Positions 43,598 to 52,890 of a stretch of DNA of 64,000 nt are shown here, in pieces. The first letter of the stretch is position 1. Each line of letters opens with the position of its first letter. This DNA comes from Rhizobacter terrae. Its GTDB lineage: Bacteria > Pseudomonadota > Gammaproteobacteria > Burkholderiales > Burkholderiaceae_C. The position numbers were made by a program, and so were the translations under genes. Under the pieces are notes generated by a model that was given only the letters and a program-made list of their open reading frames with translations, searched no databases and was not told the origin of the DNA. The stretch is taken from the NCBI RefSeq assembly GCF_003852895.1, contig NZ_QUSW01000001.1, forward strand, positions 372,001 through 436,000, in the 5' to 3' direction.

Positions 43598-45481
43598 TCA
43601 GAACTTGAAGTTGCCGTCGCTGCGGCTTTGCGTGGTGCCGGCAGCGCAGGTGGTGAACTCGCGGTTGCCGCTGGAGGTGGACTGGTTGCTCTCCCACACT
43701 GCGGCGGAGCCGTTCCACTTCACGTACTTGTACTGCACCGCCGTGTTCGCCGGCAGCGCGACCGAGCCGGTCCAGGGCACGTTGGCGCCGGAGCCCTGGA
43801 TGGCCAGCGCGTAGCCGCTCGCGGGCGTCCAGTTGCCCAGCGCCGTCTGGTTGCCCACCACGTACAGGTTCTGGCCGAAGGTGGTGTTGGCGTTGGCGAT
43901 GGTGAAGGTCACCGTGCAGTTGCCGCCGCCACCGCCGCTGACCTTCTGGCCGGTGTAGATGACCACCGCCGGCGGCACCGAGCCGCCGTCAGCCGGCACG
44001 GTGATGGTCGCGCTGCCACTGGAGTTCACCGTCACGCTGTCGCCCGTGCAGGCTGTCCCCGCCGCATTCAGCACGCTGCCGCTCACGATGTTGCAGTACG
44101 TGCCCGACGCCAGGCCGGTGGTGAAGGTCTTGGTCCACGAACCGGTCGTGTTGTTGAAGGCCGCGAAGCCCACGTTGCCACGGCTGAAGGCGACCTGGTT
44201 GGCATTGCCCGTCTGCCAGTTCGCCTGCGCCTGGTTGGCCGTGGCCGAGCGGAACTTCACCATGTTGGACAGGCCGGTCCAGCGATGGATGAAGTCCCAG
44301 TTCACGTTGATCTGCGCCTGGCCGTTCAGGTAGGGGCTGGCCGTCGGACGATCGGCATCCTTGTTCGTGAAGCGGAAGCCCGACTGCACCTGCGCCTCGC
44401 CATAGCCTTGTGCCAGCATGAAGATGTTGGCCAGGTGGTACCGTTGGGTACCCTGCGTGTCATTGGGCACGCTGCCGGTGTAGTTGCTCGCGTTCAGCGA
44501 GCTGCCATTGCGCTCGGTGTCCCAGTTGTTGATGAGGATGGTGGCGTTCTGCGGCTGCACGAAGCCCCAGGTGCCGCCCCAGTTGCCCCACGTGCCCATC
44601 ACCGAAGGAATCGACGACAGCGTGAGGCCGTTCCAGTTGCGGAAGGCATCGCGCATCGCGAAGGTGAATTGGAACTCGTTGATGGTGCCGATGCCGAAGT
44701 AGTCCGAGCGCGTCACTTCGCCATCGGGCAGCACTTCGGAGGTGACCCACAGGGCTTCGCCAGAGTTGGTGAGCGGATGCGTGGACTTCACCGAGTTGAG
44801 GATGCTCTGCAACGCCGAGGGCTGCATGTGCTTGGCCGCATCGATGCGAAAGCCATCGACACCCAATGCCATCAGCTTGTTCAGGTAGTTGGTGATCTGG
44901 CCCTGCACATAGCTGCTCTCGGTGGCCAGGTCAGGCAGCCCGCCCAGGCGGCAGAACATCACGTTGTTGCGGCCGGACGGCGAGTTGTAGTCCGCGTCGT
45001 TGATGTTGCAGTTGCCGTGGAAGTCGCTGCTGCTGAAGAACGGGTAGCTCAAGGTGGCGGAGTTCCAGCTCGACCCGTCGGTGGCCACGCCGTTGCTGGC
45101 GCTGGAGCCGTCGGCCATCTGGTTGAACACCACGTCCACGTACACCCGCACCTTGGCGGCGTGGCAGGTGTCGATCATGGTCTTGAGCTGCGACTCGTTG
45201 CCCATGCGGCTGGTGAGATTCACGTAGTTCACCGGCTGGTAGACACCCCACCATCCGTTGGCATTCTTGGACGCATGCGGCGGCGAGATCTGCACGCCGC
45301 CGTAGCCCTGGGGCCCCAGCCACTGCGTGCACTCGGTGGCGATGTCGTTCCAGCTCCATTCGAAGAGCTGGACGGAGGTGTCGCGGGGGTTGAAGTTGGC
45401 CGCGAAGGCCGGTGACGCCGAAGCCGCAATCGCGGCGCAAGCGAGGATGGCGCGGGCGGTCCGCGCAAGTCGCAGGTTCAT
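43598..45481 (-). CDS. Secreted GH13 alpha-amylase with C-terminal CBM20
   Basis: The start ATG 45481 has AAGGAAGAG upstream and gives 627 residues with a signal peptide ending at PAFAA (about residue 28). The catalytic barrel has Asp214 in GFRIDAAKH, Glu249 in WVTSEV and Asp321 in INNWDTERNG. Two His residues usual in GH13 are replaced: region I reads DVVFNQ (Gln121 for His) and region IV NNWD (Trp320 for His). An all-beta domain C lies at about 430-510, a Gly-rich linker GQKVSGGGGGN follows, and residues 530-627 form a starch-binding CBM20 (VTFTIANANTTFGQNLYVVG, KYVKWNGSAAVWE). It should degrade starch outside the cell. Confidence 0.93.
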   Translation of the reverse strand: MNLRLARTARAILACAAIAASASPAFAANFNPRDTSVQLFEWSWNDIATECTQWLGPQGYGGVQISPPHASKNANGWWGVYQPVNYVNLTSRMGNESQLKTMIDTCHAAKVRVYVDVVFNQMADGSSASNGVATDGSSWNSATLSYPFFSSSDFHGNCNINDADYNSPSGRNNVMFCRLGGLPDLATESSYVQGQITNYLNKLMALGVDGFRIDAAKHMQPSALQSILNSVKSTHPLTNSGEALWVTSEVLPDGEVTRSDYFGIGTINEFQFTFAMRDAFRNWNGLTLSSIPSVMGTWGNWGGTWGFVQPQNATILINNWDTERNGSSLNASNYTGSVPNDTQGTQRYHLANIFMLAQGYGEAQVQSGFRFTNKDADRPTASPYLNGQAQINVNWDFIHRWTGLSNMVKFRSATANQAQANWQTGNANQVAFSRGNVGFAAFNNTTGSWTKTFTTGLASGTYCNIVSGSVLNAAGTACTGDSVTVNSSGSATITVPADGGSVPPAVVIYTGQKVSGGGGGNCTVTFTIANANTTFGQNLYVVGNQTALGNWTPASGYALAIQGSGANVPWTGSVALPANTAVQYKYVKWNGSAAVWESNQSTSSGNREFTTCAAGTTQSRSDGNFKF

Positions 45482-45548
45482 TTGTCTCTTCCTTGTCCGT
45501 TGGGGGGTGACGGCGAAGCGCTCTTTGGCGCTTCTTGGCTGGTCCTTT

Positions 45549-45604
45549 GTGAACCAACGCAAGTAGTTTGATTACGTCATCAACATGAACACAAGGTGGT
45601 TCAC
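45549..45604. promoter_or_regulatory. Nested inverted repeats upstream of alpha-amylase gene
   Basis: GTGAACCA (45549-45556) and TGGTTCAC (45597-45604) are perfect 8-bp arms. Inside them, almost concentric, TTGAT (45568-45572) and ATCAA (45579-45583) form a second repeat. The element lies 68-123 bases upstream of the amylase start in a 302-base region that otherwise holds only the tRNA terminator and no ORF. It is probably an operator for a starch- or maltose-responsive regulator, possibly two sites; the regulator is not in the window. Confidence 0.5.
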
Positions 45605-45742
45605 CCGCAAAAACAAGGTCGCTTACAAAAGTACCTGAAGTAACTACGGGGACAAGACAGCAGGGCTTCGCTTGGAGCGTCGATGCAGGAAATGGCGCCG
45701 GCTGTAGTCTCACGACAGACACGCAGAATCGGCGTGGCCAGC

Positions 45743-45780
45743 AAAAAGCCCCGCGGTCGTTGCGACCTGCGGGGCTTTGC
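45743..45780 (-). terminator. Intrinsic terminator of tRNA-Val
   Basis: On the minus strand AAAGCCCCGC, a second stem CGACC/GGTCG inside, and GCGGGGCTTT form a strong hairpin followed by TTTTT. It starts a few bases downstream of the tRNA 3' end. The A-run on the other side may let it act for the opposite strand too. Confidence 0.85.
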
Positions 45781-45783
45781 GTC

Positions 45784-45858
45784 TGGTGGGTGGTACAGGG
45801 TTTGAACCTGTGACCCCTGCCGTGTGAAGGCAGTGCTCTACCGCTGAGCTAACCACCC
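45784..45858 (-). tRNA. tRNA-Val, anticodon CAC
   Basis: The 75-base gene folds as a full cloverleaf: acceptor GGGTGGT/ACCACCC, D arm with AGCTCAGCGGTAGAGC, anticodon stem CTGCC/GGCAG with loop TTCACAC (anticodon CAC, reading GTG), and T arm with GGTTCAAACC. The 3' CCA is encoded. It lies between the amylase and dnaQ genes with its own terminator. Confidence 0.97.
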
Positions 45859-45879
45859 GGAATCCGGGAAAGCCTTGGA

Positions 45880-46584
45880 TTATGCCATAACTGATTTCCA
45901 GATCGTTTTGCCGCCGGAAGATTTGTCGAGCTCAGCCAGCACGTTCACATGCGCGGCGGACTCTTCCTCGGTGGCCAGCAGCACCGGCAGCGTGAATGCA
46001 CTGAAGTCGATCGCGGCGATCGCGATCTCGCTGCTCGCGGCTTCGGTGGCGTCGATGACCAGCGAATCCTGCCCGCGGGTCATGTTGATGTAGACCTCGG
46101 CCAGCAGCCCCGCGTCCAGCAAGGCGCCGTGCAGCGAGCGGTTGCTGTTGTCCACCTCCAGGCGCTTGCACAGCGCGTCCAGCGAGTTGGACTTGCCGGG
46201 GAACATCTCGCGCGCCATCGTGAGGCTGTCGCGCACACCGGACACGAGCCCGGTGAACTTGCCGCGGCCCAGGCGGCGCAGTTCCTCGTTGAGGAAGCCC
46301 ACGTCGAAGGCCGCGTTGTGGATGATGATCTCCGCGCCCGACACGTACTCGGTGAACTCGTCGGCGATGGCCGCGAAGAGCGGCTTGTCGGCGAGGAACT
46401 CGTCGGTCAGGCCGTGCACCTTCACCGCGTCTTCGCTGTTGGCGCGCTCGGGGTTCAGGTAGAAGTGCAGGTTGCGCCCGGTGAGGCGCCGATTGACCAT
46501 CTCCACGCAACCGATCTCGATGATGCGGTCGCCGGACTCCGGGCTCAGGCCCGTGGTTTCAGTGTCGAGAAAAATCTGCCTCAT
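45880..46584 (-). CDS. dnaQ: DNA polymerase III epsilon subunit (3'-5' exonuclease)
   Basis: The start [15 protein letters not shown] at 46584 gives 234 residues of the DEDDh exonuclease fold: Asp/Glu in [37 protein letters not shown] and the final His-Asp in [14 protein letters not shown]. It proofreads for the replicative polymerase. The last residues ([11 protein letters not shown]) are compatible with the alpha-subunit binding tail. It overlaps lgt by 4 bases (ATGA). Confidence 0.94.
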   Translation of the reverse strand: MRQIFLDTETTGLSPESGDRIIEIGCVEMVNRRLTGRNLHFYLNPERANSEDAVKVHGLTDEFLADKPLFAAIADEFTEYVSGAEIIIHNAAFDVGFLNEELRRLGRGKFTGLVSGVRDSLTMAREMFPGKSNSLDALCKRLEVDNSNRSLHGALLDAGLLAEVYINMTRGQDSLVIDATEAASSEIAIAAIDFSAFTLPVLLATEEESAAHVNVLAELDKSSGGKTIWKSVMA

Positions 46585-47384
46585 GCCTTGAGTGCCTTCT
46601 TGCGGTTCGCCCACCACCAGATCGCGATGCCCGCGAGCACCATGGGCACGCACAGCCATTGTCCACGGCTCATGCCCAGGGCCTGCAAGCCCAGTTCGCG
46701 ATCGGGCTCGCGGAAGTATTCGACGATGAAGCGGAAGAGGCCATAGCCGATGAGGAACACGCCCGACACCGCACCGGTGGCGCGCGGCTTCTTCGAGTAG
46801 AGCCAGAGGATCACGAACAGCGCGATGCCTTCGAGCGCGAACTGGTACAACTGCGACGGATGGCGCGGCACCGGCGTCGCCTCATGTGCCTGCGGAAAGA
46901 TCATGGCCCATGGCAGCGACGGATCAGCCGCCCGCCCCCACAGCTCGCCGTTGATGAAGTTGCCGATGCGCCCCGAGGCCAGGCCCGTGGGCACGCAGGG
47001 TGCAATGAGGTCGGTCACCTCGAAGAACTGCCGGCCACGGCGCCATGCGTACAGCATCATCGCGACGATGACGCCCAGCAGGCCGCCATGGAAGGACATG
47101 CCGCCCTTCCACACCGCAAAGATGTCCAGCGGGTTGTCCGGGAACACGTAGAAGAGCACGTAGCCCAGGCGCCCGCCAACGACGACGCCGAGCACGCCGA
47201 AGAAGAGCAGGTCTTCCACGTCGCGGCGCGTCCAGCCGCGCTCGGCGAACTGCGGCTGCTTCACCTTCAGGGACGCCAGCCACAGGAACAGCCCGAAGGC
47301 CACGAGGTAGGAGATGCCGTACCAGTGGATGGCCAGCGGGCCGATCTTCACGGCGACGGGATCGAACTGCGGATGGACGAGCAT
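46581..47384 (-). CDS. lgt: Prolipoprotein diacylglyceryl transferase
   Basis: The start [23 protein letters not shown] at 47384 gives 267 residues and seven spans. The Lgt signature [14 protein letters not shown] is intact, as are the His and Arg in SFHGGLLGV and [12 protein letters not shown]. It transfers diacylglycerol from phosphatidylglycerol to the lipobox Cys of prolipoproteins, which include several proteins encoded in this window. It is translationally coupled to dnaQ, and divergent from ilvD. Confidence 0.96.
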   Translation of the reverse strand: MLVHPQFDPVAVKIGPLAIHWYGISYLVAFGLFLWLASLKVKQPQFAERGWTRRDVEDLLFFGVLGVVVGGRLGYVLFYVFPDNPLDIFAVWKGGMSFHGGLLGVIVAMMLYAWRRGRQFFEVTDLIAPCVPTGLASGRIGNFINGELWGRAADPSLPWAMIFPQAHEATPVPRHPSQLYQFALEGIALFVILWLYSKKPRATGAVSGVFLIGYGLFRFIVEYFREPDRELGLQALGMSRGQWLCVPMVLAGIAIWWWANRKKALKA

Positions 47385-47497
47385 GCGCTGGCGGGAGTGG
47401 GAATTGAAGCGCGATGATAAGGCGCACGCCGGCGTCGGCTGGGCGGCGCCCGGTATCATTGCCGGCTGCCTTCCCTGTGACACGACGAGATCCACCC

Positions 47498-49177
47498 ATG
47501 AGCTTCAATCGCCGCTCGAAGAACATCACCGAGGGCGTCGCACGCGCGCCCAACCGCTCCATGTACTACGGCATGGGCTACGAGGAGGGCGACTTCGGCA
47601 AGCCCATGGTCGGCGTCGCCAACGGCCACTCGACCATCACGCCTTGCAACTCGGGCCTGCAGAAGCTGGCCGATGCAGCCGTTGAAGGCCTGAAGCAGGC
47701 CGGCGCCAATGCGCAGCTCTTCGGAACGCCCACCATCAGCGACGGCATGGCCATGGGCACCGAGGGCATGAAGTATTCGCTGGTGTCGCGCGAGGTCATC
47801 TCCGACTGCGTGGAGACCTGCGTGGGCGGCCAGTGGATGGACGGCGTCATCGTCATCGGCGGCTGCGACAAGAACATGCCCGGCGGCCTGATGGGCATGC
47901 TGCGTGCGAATGTGCCGGCCATCTACGTGTACGGCGGCACCATCCTCCCTGGCCACTACAAGGGCCAGGACCTGAACATCGTGAGCGTCTTCGAAGCCGT
48001 GGGCCAGTTCAGCGCCGGCAACATGAGCGAGGAAGACTTCTGCCAGATCGAGCGCCGCGCCATCCCCGGCACCGGCTCGTGCGGCGGCATGTACACCGCC
48101 AACACCATGAGCTCGGCCTTCGAGGCCCTGGGCATCAGCCTGCCCTACAGCTCCACCATGGCCAACGTCCATGACGAGAAGACCGACTCCACGCGCGAAT
48201 CGGCGCGGGTGCTGGTCGAGGCGATCAAGAAAGACCTGAAGCCGCGCGACATCGTCACCAAGAAGGCGATCGAGAACGCGGTGGCCGTCATCATGGCCAC
48301 GGGCGGCTCCACCAATGCGGTGCTGCACTTCCTCGCCATCGCGCATGCCGCCGGCGTGGAATGGACCATCGACGACTTCGAGCGCATCCGCAAGAAGGTG
48401 CCCGTGCTGTGCGACCTCAAGCCCAGCGGCAAGTACCTCGCGGTGGACCTGCACCGCGCAGGCGGCATCCCTGCCGTGATGAAGGTGCTGCTGGACGCCG
48501 GCCTGCTGCATGGCGACTGCATGACCATCACCGGCAAGACGGTGGCCGAGTCGCTGGCGGACATCCCGCCGCTGCGCGCAGACCAGGACGTCATCCGCCC
48601 CATCAGCAACCCGATGTACGAGGAAGGCCACCTGGCCATCCTCAAGGGCAACCTCTCTACCGAAGGCTGCGTGGCGAAGATCACCGGCCTGAAGAACCCG
48701 GTCATCACCGGCCCGGCACGCGTGTTCGACGACGAGCAGTCGGCGCTGGCGGCCATCATGGCCAAGAAGATCGTCGCCGGCGACGTGATGGTGCTGCGCT
48801 ACCTGGGCCCCAAGGGCGGCCCGGGCATGCCCGAGATGCTGGCGCCCACGGGCGCGCTCATCGGCCAGGGCCTGGGCGAGTCTGTCGGCCTCATCACCGA
48901 CGGCCGCTTCTCCGGAGGCACCTGGGGCATGGTGGTGGGCCACGTGGCGCCTGAAGCCTACGAGGGCGGCACCATCGCGCTGGTACACGAAGGCGACTCC
49001 ATCACCATCGACGCCCACACGCTGACGCTGCAGCTGAACGTGAGCGACGAAGAGCTGGCCAAGCGTCGCGCTGCCTGGAAGCGCCCGGCGCCGCGCTACA
49101 CGCGCGGCGTGCTGGCGAAGTTCGCCAAGAGCGCATCGAGCGCCAGCTCCGGCGCAGTGCTCGACAAGTTCGAATAA
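47498..49177 (+). CDS. ilvD: Dihydroxy-acid dehydratase
   Basis: This 559-residue enzyme makes 2-oxo acids for Val, Leu and Ile synthesis. It starts [20 protein letters not shown]. Cys ligands of the Fe-S cluster lie in [16 protein letters not shown] and [13 protein letters not shown]; the C-terminal part has [20 protein letters not shown]. Length and pattern fit the IlvD/Edd family and the [2Fe-2S]-type motif arrangement. The next gene is convergent, across an intergenic repeat. Confidence 0.96.
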   Translation: MSFNRRSKNITEGVARAPNRSMYYGMGYEEGDFGKPMVGVANGHSTITPCNSGLQKLADAAVEGLKQAGANAQLFGTPTISDGMAMGTEGMKYSLVSREVISDCVETCVGGQWMDGVIVIGGCDKNMPGGLMGMLRANVPAIYVYGGTILPGHYKGQDLNIVSVFEAVGQFSAGNMSEEDFCQIERRAIPGTGSCGGMYTANTMSSAFEALGISLPYSSTMANVHDEKTDSTRESARVLVEAIKKDLKPRDIVTKKAIENAVAVIMATGGSTNAVLHFLAIAHAAGVEWTIDDFERIRKKVPVLCDLKPSGKYLAVDLHRAGGIPAVMKVLLDAGLLHGDCMTITGKTVAESLADIPPLRADQDVIRPISNPMYEEGHLAILKGNLSTEGCVAKITGLKNPVITGPARVFDDEQSALAAIMAKKIVAGDVMVLRYLGPKGGPGMPEMLAPTGALIGQGLGESVGLITDGRFSGGTWGMVVGHVAPEAYEGGTIALVHEGDSITIDAHTLTLQLNVSDEELAKRRAAWKRPAPRYTRGVLAKFAKSASSASSGAVLDKFE

Positions 49178-49185
49178 GCAAGCAA

Positions 49186-49307
49186 AGCGACGCGACCCAT
49201 CAAGCAACGCCTGCGGATCTGGCTCCGCCAGTCCGCTGGGTGGCGCCCAAGGGCCACGAAGGGGCCCCTGCGTGGCCCCTGGGGCAGGAGCGCAGCGACT
49301 GGGGGGC
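49186..49307. repeat. Intergenic repeat, copy A (long form)
   Basis: This spacer between the convergent ilvD and Trp-rich genes shares sequence blocks with 54455-54553: AGCGACGCG, AGCAACGCC, a hairpin, GGGTGGCGCCC, GGGGCAGGA(G/A)CGCAGCGAC and a final G-run plus CT at the next stop codon. Copy A has a second hairpin (GGGCCACG 49251-49258 with CGTGGCCC 49271-49278) absent from copy B. Its first hairpin (49213-49236) has arms GCGGA-CTGGC and GCCAG-TCCGC. Confidence 0.7.
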
Positions 49308-49589
49308 TCAGAACCTCCGGCGTGCCTGCTTGGCGGATTCGCTGCGGCCGCGGCGGCCCTTGGCGTCCATGCCCAGCTTGTCCAGCGTCTCGATGCGGCG
49401 CTTGCGCTTCTTGTCTTCCATCTTGTCCATCTCGCGGCGCTTGGTCCAGCCCGAGGCGTCGGCGAACCACCACCACAGCACGGCCGCGATGAACGGCCAG
49501 AAGATCGCCCACCAGGGCCAGGCGCCGACGGGGCCGAAGTCGGTGACCCACATGAGCAGGAGAAGTACGCCGATGACGACAAAGACCAT
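49308..49589 (-). CDS. Small Trp-rich membrane protein (TIGR04438-type)
   Basis: This 93-residue protein has one or two membrane segments with many Trp (VGAWPWWAIFWPFIAAVLWWWFAD), followed by a highly basic tail (KRREMDKMEDKKRKRRIETL). This matches the TIGR04438 small Trp-rich proteins of Burkholderiales, of unknown role. It is convergent with ilvD and divergent from the cytochrome gene (120 bases between starts). Confidence 0.88.
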   Translation of the reverse strand: MVFVVIGVLLLLMWVTDFGPVGAWPWWAIFWPFIAAVLWWWFADASGWTKRREMDKMEDKKRKRRIETLDKLGMDAKGRRGRSESAKQARRRF

Positions 49590-49709
49590 GATGACAATCT
49601 CACGACTTGGATCAAACCGGCTGCCAGGCGAGGGTCAACCCCAGGTCCCTACAATCCGTTGGTGCCACTGTAGCTCACAGGCCAACCGCACACGGTGCGA
49701 AAGGAACCC

Positions 49710-50012
49710 ATGAAATCCCTGTCCGTCGCGATTCTTGCCCTTGCCGCCGCCACGTCGGCCTTCGCGAATCCGCAGCTCGCCCAGCAAAAGAACTGCATGG
49801 CCTGCCATTCAGTCGACAAGAAGGTCGTCGGCCCCGCCTACAAGGACGTGGCCGCCAAGTACGCCGGCCAGAAAGACGCCGTCGAAAAGCTCACGCAGAA
49901 GGTCATGAAGGGCGGTTCCGGCGCCTGGGGCCAGGTTCCGATGCCCGCCAATCCGCAAGTGAACGAAGCGGAAGCAAAGACGCTCGTTCAGTGGGTGCTG
50001 TCGCAGAAGTGA
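49710..50012 (+). CDS. Class I c-type cytochrome
   Basis: This 100-residue protein starts at ATG 49710 after AAGGAA. Residues 1-19 form a signal peptide (TSAFAN). The haem site CMACH and the distal Met ligand in QVPMPANPQV are present, so it is a small periplasmic cytochrome c551/c552-type electron carrier. A TACAAT sequence (49650-49655) is a possible -10 box. A strong terminator follows. Confidence 0.94.
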   Translation: MKSLSVAILALAAATSAFANPQLAQQKNCMACHSVDKKVVGPAYKDVAAKYAGQKDAVEKLTQKVMKGGSGAWGQVPMPANPQVNEAEAKTLVQWVLSQK

Positions 50013-50033
50013 TCTGCCCCGTGTAGAAATGAC

Positions 50034-50058
50034 AAAGGCCCCGGTTTCCGGGGCCTTT
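50034..50058. terminator. Bidirectional terminator between cytochrome c and acs
   Basis: AAAGGCCCCGG, a TTT loop and CCGGGGCCTTT form a perfect 11-bp stem with A and T flanks, serving both convergent genes. Confidence 0.88.
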
Positions 50059-50079
50059 GCTTTGGGCAATGGAACAGGC

Positions 50080-52050
50080 TCAGTAGGCTTGGCCCAGTTG
50101 GTCGAGGATGGCCGGATTTTCCAGCGTGCTCGTGTCCTGCGTCACCGCCTCGCCCTTGGCCACCGAGCGCAGCAGCCGCCGCATGATCTTGCCTGAACGC
50201 GTCTTGGGCAGGTTGTCGCCGAAGCGGATGTCCTTGGGCTTGGCGATCGGGCCGATCTCCTTGCCCACCCAGTCACGCAGTTGCTTGGCGATGGCCTTGG
50301 CCTCGTCACCCGTCGGACGCGGACGCTTGAGCACGACGAAGGCGCAGATCGCCTCGCCGGTGGTCTCGTCCGGCCGGCCCACGACAGCGGCTTCGGCCAC
50401 CAGGTCGGTGCACGACACCAGCGCCGATTCGATCTCCATCGTGCCCATGCGGTGACCCGACACGTTGAGCACGTCGTCGATGCGACCGGTGATGGTGAAG
50501 TAGCCGGTCTTCTCGTCGCGGATGGCGCCGTCGCCGGCCAGGTAGTACTTGCCCTGGAAGTCGGCCGGGTAGTAGCTCTTCTTGAATCGTTCGGGGTCGC
50601 CCCAGATGGTGCGGATCATCGACGGCCAGGGCTTCTTGACGACGAGGATGCCGCCTTGCCCCCAGGGCACGTCCTTGCCGGTCTCGTCCACCACCGCGGC
50701 GTCGATGCCCGGGAACGGCAGCGTGCACGAGCCCGGCACCAGCGGCGTGGCGCCCGGCAGCGGCGTGATCATGTGGCCGCCCGTCTCCGTCTGCCAGAAG
50801 GTGTCCACGATCGGGCAGCGGCCGCCGCCCACGTGTTCGTGGTACCACTCCCAGGCGGCCGGGTTGATGGGCTCGCCCACCGAACCGAGGATGCGCAGGC
50901 TGGACAGGTCGTACTTCTTCGGATGCACCGCCTCGTTGCTTTCAGCCGCCTTGATGAGCGAGCGGATCGCGGTCGGCGCGGTGTAGAAGATGCTGACCTT
51001 GTGGTCCTGGATCATCTTCCAGAAGCGGCCGGCGTCCGGATAGGTCGGCACGCCTTCGAAGACGATCTCGGTGGCGCCCAGCGCCAGCGGGCCGTAGGCG
51101 ATGTAGGTGTGGCCGGTGACCCAGCCGATGTCTGCCGTGCACCAGAAGATGTCGTCCGGCTTGAGGTCGAAGGTCCACTTGGTGGTCAGCGCCGCCATCA
51201 GCAGGTAGCCGCCGGTGGAGTGCTGCACGCCCTTGGGCTTGCCGGTGGACCCGGAGGTGTAGAGCAGGAAAAGCGGATGCTCCGCGCTGACCCACTCAGG
51301 TTCGCAGGTGGTGGACTGCTGCGCGGTGAGTTCGTGCATCCACTGGTCACGGCCGGCGGTCCAGGCGATGTTGCCGCCGGTGCGCTTGTAGACGATCACG
51401 CTCTTGATGCTGTCGCAGCCGCCCAGGCCGATGGCCTCGTCGACGATGGCCTTCAGCGGCAGCTGTTTGCCGCCGCGCAGTTGCTCGTCTGCGGTGATGA
51501 CCATGACCGCGCGGGCATCCTCGATGCGGTCGCGCAACGATTGGGCAGAGAAACCGCCGAACACCACCGAATGCGTGGCGCCGATGCGCGCGCAGGCCTG
51601 CATGGCCACCACGCCTTCGACCGACATCGACATGTAGATGACGACGCGGTCGCCCTTCTTCACGCCCTGCGCCTTCAGCGCATTGGCCATCTGGCAGGTC
51701 TTGTCCAGCAGGGCCTTGTACGACACCTTGGTGACCTTGCCGTCATCGGCTTCGAAGATGATGGCGGTCTTGTCACCCAGGCCCGCCTCGACGTTCTTGT
51801 CGAGGCAGTTGTACGACACGTTGAGCGTGCCGTCCTCGAACCACTTGAAGAACGGCGCGTTGCTCTGGTCCAGCGCCTTGGTGAAGGGCTTCTTCCAGCT
51901 CACCAGCTCGCGCGCCAGCCGCGACCAATACCCTTCGTAGTCTTCGCGAGCCTCGGCCACCAACTTTTCATACGCTGCCATCCCCGGCACGTGGGCGGCC
52001 CGGGCGAGGGCCTCCGGCGCGGGGTACAACTTGCTGGCATGTTCAGACAT
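50080..52050 (-). CDS. acs: Acetyl-CoA synthetase
   Basis: This 656-residue enzyme activates acetate with ATP and CoA. Motifs are [64 protein letters not shown] and the C-terminal [14 protein letters not shown], whose Lys is the usual acetylation site that silences the enzyme. Length is typical. It is divergent from the YqhA-like gene across 146 bases. It would feed acetyl-CoA to the TCA cycle, of which a fumarase is encoded nearby. Confidence 0.96.
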   Translation of the reverse strand: MSEHASKLYPAPEALARAAHVPGMAAYEKLVAEAREDYEGYWSRLARELVSWKKPFTKALDQSNAPFFKWFEDGTLNVSYNCLDKNVEAGLGDKTAIIFEADDGKVTKVSYKALLDKTCQMANALKAQGVKKGDRVVIYMSMSVEGVVAMQACARIGATHSVVFGGFSAQSLRDRIEDARAVMVITADEQLRGGKQLPLKAIVDEAIGLGGCDSIKSVIVYKRTGGNIAWTAGRDQWMHELTAQQSTTCEPEWVSAEHPLFLLYTSGSTGKPKGVQHSTGGYLLMAALTTKWTFDLKPDDIFWCTADIGWVTGHTYIAYGPLALGATEIVFEGVPTYPDAGRFWKMIQDHKVSIFYTAPTAIRSLIKAAESNEAVHPKKYDLSSLRILGSVGEPINPAAWEWYHEHVGGGRCPIVDTFWQTETGGHMITPLPGATPLVPGSCTLPFPGIDAAVVDETGKDVPWGQGGILVVKKPWPSMIRTIWGDPERFKKSYYPADFQGKYYLAGDGAIRDEKTGYFTITGRIDDVLNVSGHRMGTMEIESALVSCTDLVAEAAVVGRPDETTGEAICAFVVLKRPRPTGDEAKAIAKQLRDWVGKEIGPIAKPKDIRFGDNLPKTRSGKIMRRLLRSVAKGEAVTQDTSTLENPAILDQLGQAY

Positions 52051-52196
52051 TCGTCTCTCCTGGCGAGGTTCAGTTGCGATTGGCGTGCACCATAGGGACG
52101 CGCTCTTACGAACGCCTTACTCCGGGCGCACCCTTCGGAATAGTTGGCCCACCTACAATTTTGGGCAATCCGACAAATCCCTGAAGCATCCCACAC

Positions 52197-52793
52197 ATGG
52201 CTGAAGCACCTGCTCCGCGCCCGACAAAGCTGCGCCCCCTGCCCAACCTGATTTTCATGAGCAGATGGCTGCAGTTGCCGCTGTATCTGGGTCTGATCCT
52301 GGCGCAGGTGGTCTACGTCTTCCATTTCTGGGTGGAACTGGTTCACCTGATCCAGGCGGCCATGGGTGACAAGACCGCGCTGCAGGCCCTGGTCGACGTG
52401 GTCTCGCCCGGTACCACGGCCACCCAGCTGACCGAAACCACCATCATGCTGGTCGTGCTGGGGCTCATCGACGTGGTGATGATCTCCAACCTGCTGATCA
52501 TGGTGATCGTGGGCGGTTACGAGACCTTCGTGAGCCGCATGGACCTGGAAGGCCACCCCGACCAGCCGGAGTGGCTGAGCCATGTGAACGCCTCGGTGCT
52601 GAAGGTGAAGCTGGCCACCGCAATCATCGGCATCAGCTCGATTCATCTGCTGAAGACCTTCATCAATGCAGACAATGTCTCGGACAAGGTGCTGATCGCC
52701 CAGACGACCATTCACATCGCCTTCCTGCTGTCGGCCATGGCGATCGCGGCCACGGACCGGCTGCTGCCCCAACCGGCCCATGAGAACCACTGA
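52197..52793 (+). CDS. UPF0114/YqhA-type (TIGR00645) membrane protein
   Basis: This 198-residue inner-membrane protein has about four predicted spans (LPLYLGLILAQVVYVFHFWVE, TIMLVVLGLIDVVMISNLLIMVIVGGYETFV, IIGISSIHLLKTFI, IHIAFLLSAMAIAATD). The segment NLLIMVIVGGYETFVSRMDLEGH is typical of the UPF0114 family; the function is unknown. It lies upstream of fumarase on the same strand, with 97 bases between. Confidence 0.9.
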   Translation: MAEAPAPRPTKLRPLPNLIFMSRWLQLPLYLGLILAQVVYVFHFWVELVHLIQAAMGDKTALQALVDVVSPGTTATQLTETTIMLVVLGLIDVVMISNLLIMVIVGGYETFVSRMDLEGHPDQPEWLSHVNASVLKVKLATAIIGISSIHLLKTFINADNVSDKVLIAQTTIHIAFLLSAMAIAATDRLLPQPAHENH

Positions 52794-52890
52794 CCGTCGT
52801 CCGTGATTTCCACATCAGTCCCGCGTCAGCGCCCCTTGGGATAATCGCGGGGTTCCCCCCGGCCCTTCCGCTCCTCTCCAGAACAAAGCC

